NCBI GenBank assembly: GCA_934462775.1
Contig: CAKSIR010000027.1
Location: 1-20,529, forward strand
Direction: 5' to 3'
From: an uncultured Ruminiclostridium sp.
GTDB lineage: Bacteria; Bacillota; Clostridia; Oscillospirales; Ruminococcaceae
DNA: 20,529 bases
Shown piece by piece: positions 1 to 7,100 of the stretch; the stretch's first letter is position 1, and each line of letters opens with the position of its first letter. A program made the position numbers and the translations under genes. The notes below the pieces were generated by a model. It was given only the letters and a program-made list of their open reading frames with translations, had not been told where the DNA came from and ran no database searches.

Positions 1-112
1 TAGGGCTTTGCCCTAAGTACCCACCACTTTTTGAAAAAAGTGGACAAAAACTTTAAATCTGTCTTTTTCGACAGACTAAGCCTGAGAGCTTCAAACTCTC
101 AGGCTCTTTCAT
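1..112. repeat. hairpin-dense intergenic stretch
   Basis: Four inverted repeats lie back to back with no coding sequence: TAGGGC/GCCCTA at 1-15, CCACTTTTT/AAAAAGTGG at 24-43, TCTGTC/GACAGA at 58-75, and AGCCTGAGAG/CTCTCAGGCT at 79-105. The 58-75 hairpin is followed on the minus strand by a T-rich run, so it could terminate the kinase transcript that ends at 113. The others lack a clean U-tract. The CCACTTTTT palindrome next to an AGGGC/GCCCT hairpin resembles dispersed intergenic repeats that I recall from gut Clostridia genomes; that link is memory, not shown here. Confidence 0.5.
79..105. terminator. 10-bp perfect hairpin, possible terminator
   Basis: A 10-bp perfect stem with a 7-nt loop (89-95) sits 8 bases beyond the kinase stop codon. 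In the plus direction it is followed by CTTTCATTT, a weak U-tract. In the minus direction no T run follows. It may close a plus-strand transcript from outside the window, or work with the hairpin at 58-75 for the kinase gene. Confidence 0.4.
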
Positions 113-1042
113 TTAATAGCTGTACGCGCTTCCGCCGATAAATTCCCTTATCAGCGAGTTTTCCGGCACTAATTTTTCGTCAACGCTATCAAGCAACAGC
201 AGGAATTTTTCCACGTCCGCGTACTTGCCGTACTGGTCGTAGCTGTTCTTTACCTTTTCAAGCTCAGGCACAAGGAACCTCTTATAAACCGACGCCTCAA
301 ACGGAATGAACGTATCAATATCTATCTGCGCTCTGTGCTTATGCGGCATTATATAAAGCTGTTCGCCGCGCTCGACATGAGCGAAAAAGCTCATGGTTTC
401 GGTAATTGCTCTGCCCCTGAACAGCTTATCTCGCATAAGGCGGCGCATAAGGCGAATCTTTGACGGGTGCAGCAGCTCGCCGTCGTGTTCAAGGCGGGTT
501 CTGACGCTGACGTAGACCGAGGTTGCATGGTCGCCTATTTTGCCTGTGATTTCCGGGTTGAGGGCGTGTATTCCCTCAAAAATGACTATCTCATCGGGCT
601 CGCGCTGAAATTCCTCTCCGTCAATGCTTTGCTGTGTGGCAAAGCTGAAGGACGGGATTATAACCTTTTCGCATCGGCGGATTTTCTCAAAATGAGCCGC
701 AAGCAGCGGGATATTCAGCCTTGTAGGCGCCTCAAGGTCAACCTTGCTCATATCCGCAAGCTGTTCATTGGTGAGGGAAATAAAGTAGTTGTCGAGAGAA
801 ACCGTTTTGCATTTAAGCCCGTGCCGCTTTTCAAGGAGCGTTTCAATGCGCATAGCGGTGGTTGTTTTTCCGCTGCCGGACGGACCCGAAAGCAGAATTA
901 TAGGCTTTTCCGCGTGAGCTTCGGCAATGTGTTCCGCTGCGGTTTTAAGCTGTTCGGTATAGCTGTTTTCGGACATTGCAACAAAATCCTCAACGTCATT
1001 TGCTATCATTTTATTTAAGTCGTTTACTGAAAAAATACGCAT
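113..1042 (-). CDS. uridine kinase-like nucleoside kinase
   Basis: A 309-residue P-loop kinase of the phosphoribulokinase/uridine kinase family, expected to phosphorylate a nucleoside in the cytoplasm (pyrimidine salvage is the likely role). The Walker A motif GPSGSGKTT is at residues 53-61 with Lys59. VSLDNYF near residue 81 supplies the conserved Asp of the family, and IVIFEGIHALNP is the uridine-kinase-type Walker B region. The clostridial relatives I know are often longer, with an N-terminal TGS-like part; this one has only about 45 residues before the P-loop. The ATG at 1042 follows an AAGGCGG ribosome binding site that overlaps the stop codon of the upstream HAD gene, so the two are probably co-transcribed. 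The substrate cannot be read from the sequence. Confidence 0.82.
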   Translation of the reverse strand: MRIFSVNDLNKMIANDVEDFVAMSENSYTEQLKTAAEHIAEAHAEKPIILLSGPSGSGKTTTAMRIETLLEKRHGLKCKTVSLDNYFISLTNEQLADMSKVDLEAPTRLNIPLLAAHFEKIRRCEKVIIPSFSFATQQSIDGEEFQREPDEIVIFEGIHALNPEITGKIGDHATSVYVSVRTRLEHDGELLHPSKIRLMRRLMRDKLFRGRAITETMSFFAHVERGEQLYIMPHKHRAQIDIDTFIPFEASVYKRFLVPELEKVKNSYDQYGKYADVEKFLLLLDSVDEKLVPENSLIREFIGGSAYSY

Positions 1043-1053
1043 AATTTACCGCC

Positions 1054-1698
1054 TTATTTAAGCAATTCTATAACATCAAGCAGAGAGTCGCATTTTGCAT
1101 AGAGCATTTTTGCTATTTCCTCATCAGGCTGAGTAAGGTCGGGAACCATTACAGTCTTACACCCTGCATTATATGCGCTGGCAACTCCGTTTGGTGAATC
1201 CTCGACTGCAATGCAGTCGCCGGGGTCGAGTCCCAGCTGCTTTGCCGCATATATGTAGATGTCGGGCTTGGGCTTGCCGCTCTCAACCATGCTTGCGCAG
1301 ATTATGCGGTCAAATTTATCGAAAAGTCCCACCTTGGTGAGGTATGATGTGGCGCGTTCAATGTCGGTTGCGGTGGCGACTGCGCGCTTTATTCCGCTCT
1401 TGCCGAGAAAATCAAGCAGCTCGTCAATGCCTTTTTTCTTCTCAAGCCCGTTCCTTTCAATATCCGCTTTCATAAGCTCCATTCGCCTTGCGCGAACGGT
1501 TTTGTAATCGCAGTCAGACCCGAACCATTCCTTCAGCTGCGGTTCGCAGAACTTTCCTGCAAGACTTCTTATGTGCAGCGCGTGCCATCTTTCCATCGGA
1601 TAACCGAACTCGTGAGCAGCCTGACACCAATATTTAACGAGGAGCTTCTCCGTATCAAGAATAACTCCGTCCATATCAAAAATAACCGCTTTAATCAT
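1054..1698 (-). CDS. HAD-superfamily phosphatase, beta-phosphoglucomutase-like
   Basis: A 214-residue haloacid dehalogenase-type hydrolase or phosphomutase. Motif I is DMDGVILDT with nucleophile Asp8 and Asp10, motif II is the Thr in AVATAT near residue 109, motif III is the Lys in GKPKPD (142-144), and motif IV is EDSPNG with Glu166/Asp167. The helical cap between motifs I and II is of the subclass I type seen in beta-phosphoglucomutases and sugar-phosphate phosphatases. I start it at 1698, where GGAG lies 7 bases upstream of ATG. A longer frame reaches 1791 but its extra residues run through the promoter. It is first gene of a two-gene unit; the kinase starts 11 bases after its stop. The exact substrate is unknown. 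Confidence 0.85.
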   Translation of the reverse strand: MIKAVIFDMDGVILDTEKLLVKYWCQAAHEFGYPMERWHALHIRSLAGKFCEPQLKEWFGSDCDYKTVRARRMELMKADIERNGLEKKKGIDELLDFLGKSGIKRAVATATDIERATSYLTKVGLFDKFDRIICASMVESGKPKPDIYIYAAKQLGLDPGDCIAVEDSPNGVASAYNAGCKTVMVPDLTQPDEEIAKMLYAKCDSLLDVIELLK

Positions 1699-1728
1699 GT
1701 ATAATCTCCAATTCAAATTGCTTCTTAT

Positions 1729-1757
1729 AGTATAGCACAAAACGGCGGCAATAACAA
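1729..1757 (-). promoter_or_regulatory. sigma-A promoter for HAD-kinase operon
   Basis: The -35 TTGTTA (1752-1757) and -10 TATACT (1729-1734) are separated by 17 bp, with TGC directly before the -10 (extended -10). It is placed about 30 bases upstream of the HAD start. Confidence 0.65.
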
Positions 1758-1768
1758 CAATTATATAC

Positions 1769-1798
1769 AAAAAGGCGGTCGGAAAATCCAACCGCCTT
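1769..1798 (-). terminator. rpmE terminator
   Basis: An 11-bp stem (1772-1782 with 1788-1798, one G-U pair) with a 5-nt loop is followed on the minus strand by a T run. It lies 24 bases after the rpmE stop and overlaps nothing but the upstream edge of the HAD promoter region. Confidence 0.88.
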
Positions 1799-1821
1799 GA
1801 TTTGCAAGTGCAATACTCTTA

Positions 1822-2022
1822 TTACTTAAGACCGAACTTCTTGTTGAACTTATCAACACGTCCGCCTGCGTCAACAAGCTTCTGCTTGCCTGTAAAGTAT
1901 GGGTGGCACTTTGAACAGATTTCAACCTTAATGTCCTGCTTTGTAGAACCTGTTTCCCAAACAGCTCCGCAAGCACACTTGATTGTTGTCTGCTGGTAAT
2001 TTGGATGAATACCTTCTCTCAT
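1822..2022 (-). CDS. rpmE: ribosomal protein bL31
   Basis: A 66-residue 50S ribosomal subunit protein. It begins MREGIHPNY, the usual start of bL31, and keeps the four cysteines of the zinc-binding form: Cys16 and Cys18 (KCACG), Cys36 and Cys39 (CSKCHP), followed by the conserved HPYFTGKQK and the VDKFNKKFG tail. The zinc-bearing type is the one replaced by a Cys-less paralogue under zinc shortage in bacteria such as Bacillus subtilis; no paralogue is in this window. The start at 2022 has AGGCGGTGA upstream. An in-frame extension to 2079 would run through the leader hairpin, so it is rejected. The gene has its own promoter, structured leader and terminator. Confidence 0.97.
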   Translation of the reverse strand: MREGIHPNYQQTTIKCACGAVWETGSTKQDIKVEICSKCHPYFTGKQKLVDAGGRVDKFNKKFGLK

Positions 2023-2052
2023 GTTGTCACCGCCTTTTCTCACAATATCAGC

Positions 2053-2083
2053 ACTAATGGGGAGCAACCCATCAGGCATTAGT
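2053..2083 (-). promoter_or_regulatory. rpmE leader hairpin, candidate r-protein leader
   Basis: Between promoter and rpmE start lies a 7-bp perfect stem, ACTAATG with CATTAGT, enclosing a 17-nt loop. An alternative inner stem, ATGGG/CCCAT (2057-2061 with 2068-2072), shares bases with the outer one, so the two are partly exclusive. Ribosomal protein genes in Firmicutes, including rpmE, are known to use such leaders for feedback by their own product. Identity with the described L31 leader family is not proven here. Confidence 0.55.
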
Positions 2084-2097
2084 CATCACAAGTTGAT

Positions 2098-2126
2098 ATT
2101 ATATCACATAAATCAGCCGTTGTCAA
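2098..2126 (-). promoter_or_regulatory. strong consensus promoter for rpmE
   Basis: A perfect TTGACA (2121-2126), a 17-bp spacer ending in TGA, and a perfect TATAAT (2098-2103). The -35 lies only 9 bases beyond the stop codon of the mutase gene, and no terminator separates the two. Confidence 0.92.
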
Positions 2127-2135
2127 CTGTTTTTA

Positions 2136-3857
2136 TCAGCCTTTTACGATTTTTGTGAAGGCTTCTGCGTACTTAGCCTGTAAAGCTTCAGCGTCGGCAA
2201 GAGTGCTGCCGATTGTTGTGTAGTAAAGCTTGATTTTCGGCTCTGTACCCGACGGTCTGATTACGAGGCTTGCGCCGCCCTCAAAGTAAAGTGTGATTAC
2301 GTTAGACTTAGGCAGGTTGATAACCTCTTCCTTGCCTGTTTCAAGGTCGTACTTCCTGCTTGCTTCGTAGTCAGCCATAGCAACAACCTTTGCGCCTGCA
2401 ATTTCCTTTGGATAATTTGTGCGCATATTTGTCATGATTTCCTGCATCTTTGTCATGCCGGAAGCGCCTTCGAACGCGAAGGTGTCAAGCTTGTTGCAGT
2501 AAACGCCGTATTCAGCGTACATTCTCTTGCGTGCTTCGATAAGGGAAATTCCCTGTGCGCGGTAGAATGCCGCCATTTCGCAGATGAGCATTGACGCAAC
2601 AACAGCGTCCTTGTCGCGAACGTAGCTGCCTGCAAGGTAGCCGTAGCTTTCTTCGAAGCCGAAGATGTAGCGGTTTTCCTCGCCCTTTGCCTCTAAGAAA
2701 CCGATCTGCTCGCCGATAAACTTGAAGCCTGTGAGTACCTCGATAAGCTCAACGTTGTACTTCTTTGCGATTGCTCTTGTAATATCGGTTGTAACGATTG
2801 TCTTTACCGCAATAGGATTCTTTGGCATTGTGCCGAGAGCTGTTCTTTCCTTGCAGATGTATTCCAGCAGGAGCGCGCCGACTTCGTTGCCTGTGAACAG
2901 CGCATAGCTGTCGTCGTCCGGAACTGCAATGCCTACACGGTCGCAGTCAGGGTCGGTAGCGAGAAGTAAATCAGGCTTTTCCTTGCTGCAAAGCTCAAGA
3001 CCAAGCTTTAACGCTTCTCTGATTTCAGGGTTCGGATACGGGCAGGTTGAGAATGTTCCGTCAGGGTTTTCCTGCTCGGGAACAACTACAACGTTGTTGA
3101 TTCCGATTTCCTTTAAAATGCGGCGAACCGGCTTGTTGCCTGTGCCGTTAAGAGGAGTGTAAACAACCTTTAAGCCTGCTGTTGCGCAAACGTCAGGGTG
3201 GAGCGACTGCTTCTTTACTTCTGCAATGTAGTCGTCGATAACGGACTGCTTGATGTATTCAATTTTGCCCTCTGCCATCGCCTTGTCGAACGGCATTGAA
3301 GCAATGCCTGTGAATACGTCAATCTTTTCGATTTCGGCAAGGATTGCGTCGGCAGCCTCAATTGTAACCTGGCAGCCGTCGGAGCCGTAAACCTTGTAGC
3401 CGTTGTACTTGGCAGGGTTGTGGCTTGCCGTTACCATTACGCCTGCGTCGCACTTATGAGCGCGTACTGCGTATGACAGCATAGGCGTAGGCATAAGCTC
3501 GCTGTAAATGTAAACCTTGATTCCGTTTGCCGCCATAACCTCGGCAACGGACTTTGCAAAATAGTCGGACTTGATACGGCTGTCGTATGAAACGGCAACG
3601 CTTGCGCCCTCAGGCTTAACTGCCTTAAGATATGCCGCAAGACCCTGCGTAGCTTTGCATACAGTGTAGTAGTTCATGCGGTATGTACCTGCGCCGATAA
3701 CGCCTCTAAGACCGCCTGTGCCGAATTCAAGGTCGCGGTAGAAACGGTCGGAGATTTCGTCCTCGTTTCCCTCGATGCTCTTTAATTCTTCAATTAAGTC
3801 CTTGTCGGCGGTTGCCTTTTCAAGCCACTGAGCGTAAAGTTCCTTAATATTGTTCAT
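2136..3857 (-). CDS. pgcA: phosphoglucomutase/phosphomannomutase
   Basis: A 573-residue alpha-D-phosphohexomutase that interconverts hexose 1- and 6-phosphates through a phosphoserine, feeding glycogen, cell wall and glycolipid precursors. Visible motifs are the catalytic loop VTASHNP with Ser145, the metal-binding loop ATDPDCDR, the sugar-binding loop FGFEESYGYL, and the C-terminal phosphate-binding PSGTEPKIK. Length and the long N-terminal helix with GTGGLRG fit the PgcA-type (about 570-580 residues) rather than the shorter GlmM type. The start has AAAGGA 8 bases upstream. I see no hairpin terminator after its stop, so reading into the rpmE promoter is possible. Whether glucose or mannose phosphate is preferred cannot be seen. 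Confidence 0.93.
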   Translation of the reverse strand: MNNIKELYAQWLEKATADKDLIEELKSIEGNEDEISDRFYRDLEFGTGGLRGVIGAGTYRMNYYTVCKATQGLAAYLKAVKPEGASVAVSYDSRIKSDYFAKSVAEVMAANGIKVYIYSELMPTPMLSYAVRAHKCDAGVMVTASHNPAKYNGYKVYGSDGCQVTIEAADAILAEIEKIDVFTGIASMPFDKAMAEGKIEYIKQSVIDDYIAEVKKQSLHPDVCATAGLKVVYTPLNGTGNKPVRRILKEIGINNVVVVPEQENPDGTFSTCPYPNPEIREALKLGLELCSKEKPDLLLATDPDCDRVGIAVPDDDSYALFTGNEVGALLLEYICKERTALGTMPKNPIAVKTIVTTDITRAIAKKYNVELIEVLTGFKFIGEQIGFLEAKGEENRYIFGFEESYGYLAGSYVRDKDAVVASMLICEMAAFYRAQGISLIEARKRMYAEYGVYCNKLDTFAFEGASGMTKMQEIMTNMRTNYPKEIAGAKVVAMADYEASRKYDLETGKEEVINLPKSNVITLYFEGGASLVIRPSGTEPKIKLYYTTIGSTLADAEALQAKYAEAFTKIVKG

Positions 3858-3895
3858 AACATTTTTCCTTTCAGTATTGTTATTAAATCGTGAAT

Positions 3896-3924
3896 ATTAT
3901 AGCATTTTTTAAAACAGATTGCAA
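3896..3924 (-). promoter_or_regulatory. promoter for phosphohexomutase
   Basis: TTGCAA (3919-3924), 17-bp spacer ending in TGC, and TATAAT (3896-3901), about 38 bases upstream of the ATG at 3857. Confidence 0.8.
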
Positions 3925-4114
3925 TATCTAATTAAAGATATGTAAATTTTGAATAACATAAAGTCTGTGTTCATCGGATAAGATATGCAGTTTACTCTGT
4001 AACATTACAGCAGGCTGCCGTATAATGCAGTTATAAAGCTGGTTTTAGCTTATAAATTAACCCGTTTTGTGGATTATGACATATTTCGTGAGTGTTTTTT
4101 TATGACAGATTGCA

Positions 4115-4143
4115 TTGATTTTTATGCTGCTATATACTATAAT
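4115..4143 (+). promoter_or_regulatory. promoter for giant helicase gene
   Basis: TTGATT (4115-4120), 17-bp spacer, TATAAT (4138-4143). A second overlapping solution also has 17-bp spacing: TTGCAT (4110-4115) with TATACT (4133-4138). Either gives a leader of about 25 bases before AGGAGG (4163-4168). Confidence 0.65.
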
Positions 4144-4172
4144 TATGTTAATAAACTCTTACAGGAGGAGCT

Positions 4173-7100
4173 ATGCAGAAAATACTTGTCGGCGGCGAAA
4201 TGAACAGCGTAATAAATTTTGCAATGCAGCAAAACTACGTTCCTGTTTTCAGAAGCCTGCTTATTACCAATAAATCAGAAGAAACCCTTGAAAATGTAAC
4301 CTTCAGAATCACCTTTGAGCCGGATTTTGCTCACACATTTGAAACGGTAATCCCACGTCTTATGCCGTCTGAGGCGTTCGAGCTGTCGCCTGTCAGAATT
4401 GTGCTGAAGCCGGAATATCTTGCCTCTCTCACCGAGAAAATGAACGGAAGCGCGCTTATAGAGGCGTTCTGCGGTGATGAATGCGTTTTTTCCGAAAGGC
4501 AGGAAACCGAGCTGCTTGCATACGACGAATGGACAGGCTACCTTATCATGCCCGAAATCATTGCCGCCTTCGTTACGCCCAATCATCCAAAAATTTCAGA
4601 GGTTCTGGGCAAGGCGTCAATGTATCTGAAAAAATGGTGCGGCAGCCCGTCAATAACAGGCTACCAGACCAAAAATCCCAACATTGTAAAGCAGCAGGCA
4701 GCGGCTGTTTACGCCGCCTTGCAGGAGCTGAACATCGCCTATGCAATGCCGCCTGCAAGCTATGAAAAAATCGGTCAGCGTCTGCGGCTGCCTGACGCGG
4801 TTATGGACCAGAAATGCGGCACCTGCATTGACCTTGCGCTGCTTTACTGCGCCTGCCTTGAACGCATGGGAATAAACCCGCTGATAATTTTCACTAAAGG
4901 TCATGCCTTTGCAGGATTCTGGCTGGAGGAGGAAACCTTTGCGGAATGCTTCGAGGACGATATTTCGGCAATCACAAAGCGTATCGCACACGGCATTGAT
5001 AAGCTGTGCGTTGTTGAATGCACCGACTTCACCGCAGGCAGCTCCACCGACTTTGACCATGCGGAAAAGCATGCTGTTGACAATCTGGAAAACCCTGCCG
5101 ACTTTGCTATGGCGGTGGACATTATGCGGTGCAGGGGAAGCGGAATACGTCCGATTCCGTCCAGAGTTTACGAAAACGGAAACTTCTCCGTAATAGATTA
5201 CGGAAAGCGCCGCAAGGACGAAATAACCAACGCTCCGCAGCGTGAGATCGACCTTGCGCTTCACGGCGCGTCAAGCGAGGAGCAGGAGGTAACGAAGCAG
5301 GCAATCTGGGAGCGCAAGCTGCTTGACCTAAGTCTTAGAAACAGTCTGCTGAATTTCCGCCCCACAAGCTCGGTTGTGCAGCTTATAACCGCCGATTTGG
5401 GAGTGCTTGAGGACGAAATTTCACGAGGCGAGGACTTCAAGATAATGCCTGCGCCTACGGACTTTGCCATTGCTCTTTCCGACAGCAAAATATACGAAAT
5501 TGAAAACGAAAAGGACCTTATAACGACCATTGCCGAATCCGAATTCAAGAGCAAGCGGCTGCGCACATTTTTAAAGGAAAGCGAGCTTGAAAAGACGCTG
5601 AAAAAGCTGCACAGACAGTCGAAGGTCAGCCTTGAGGAAAACGGCGCAAATACGCTTTACCTTGCTCTCGGCTTTCTGCGCTGGTTTGAAACCGACAAAA
5701 GCGAGAAGCCGCGCTTTGCTCCGCTGGTGCTTATTCCTGTGGATATTGTGCGGAAAATACAGGACCGTTCCTACACCGTAAGAATCCGTGACGAAGAACC
5801 GCAGATGAACATTACGCTGCTTGAAATGCTGCGTCAGGATTACGGCGTTTCCATTAGCGGACTGAATCCGCTGCCTCAGGACGAAAGCGGCATCGACCTG
5901 CCTCTTGTGTTCAATACTGTACGTCAGGGCGTAATGTCAAAAAAGCACTGGGATATTCTGGAATATGCGTTCCTTGGACAGTTTTCGTTCAGCCAGTTTA
6001 TCATGTGGAACGACATTCGCAACCGTTCCGACGACCTTAAAAAGAACAAGGTCGTTTCAAGTCTTATTGCGGGCAAAATGGAGTGGGAGCCGCTTCAGCT
6101 GCAAATGTCCGCAAAGGACCTCGACAGTAAGCTTGCCCCTGTAAGCATGGCGATACCTACCAGTACGGACTCCTCTCAGCTTGCGGCAATTTATGAAGCC
6201 GCAAACGGTCAGAGCTTCGTACTTCACGGCCCTCCGGGAACAGGCAAGTCCCAGACTATCACCAACCTTATTGCAAACGCGCTGTATCAGGGGAAATCCG
6301 TGCTGTTCGTTGCAGAAAAAATGGCGGCGCTGTCGGTTGTACAAAATCGTCTTGCAAAAATCGGGCTTGACCCGTTCTGTCTTGAACTGCACTCCAACAA
6401 AGCTCAGAAAAGAGCGGTTTTGCAGCAGCTTGAAAACACTCTGAACGTAGGTCACGTCAAGTCCGCCGAGGAATACGGCGCAGCCGCCGAAAAGCTGCTT
6501 GCACTGCGCAGGGAGCTAAATTCCACCATGGAGGAAATACATAAAAAGCGGGACTGCGGAATGTCGCTTTACGAGGCGATTGTTCTCTATGAAAAAAATG
6601 ACGCGAACAAGGACAGATTCAGTTTTGATTCGTCTGTTGTTTCGCAGATGAGCAGCGCGTCTTACGCTTTGTGGAAGGAGCTGATTCAGAAAACAGCTTC
6701 CGCAGGCAATGAAATCGGCGGTTATGCAGATTCGCCGTACAAAAATTACCGCTGCCTTGAGTATTCAATGGACATACGCAGCGGCTTCGAGCAGCTTTGC
6801 GGCAGGCTGAAAAGCCTTGCCGAAACGTGCGGAAACGACTATGACGAGCTGATAAAAACGCTGAGCCTTGACGCGAAGCCCACGCTTGCGGATTACAGCG
6901 CGGTGGTAAGCATTGTCACCGCTCTTAACGAAACTCCGAACTATTTGCCGAATGCGCTTTCCGACCCTGATTTTGAGGCGAAGAAACCGTCCCTCAAACA
7001 GCTTATTGCAAACGGAAACAGCTACAAGCAGCTTTATTCGCAGCTTTCGTCAGAGTTTGAGCAAAGCGTGTTTGATTTTGACCCGGATACTGCAATTCTC

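Larger units (their letters stand above)
3858..4172. other. divergent intergenic region, 315 bp
   Basis: AT-rich spacer between the mutase (minus) and the giant helicase (plus). It holds both promoters. It also has a short dyad CTGTAA/TTACAG around 3996-4010 and a 5-bp repeat AAGCT/AGCTT near 4037-4052, either of which could be a regulator site. No open frame or RNA gene is apparent. Confidence 0.6.

Noticed and set aside
4021..4026. Another TATAAT in the mutase-helicase intergenic region
   Set aside because: No -35-like hexamer at 16-18 bp and no TGn; the promoter at 4115-4143 is better placed for the start.
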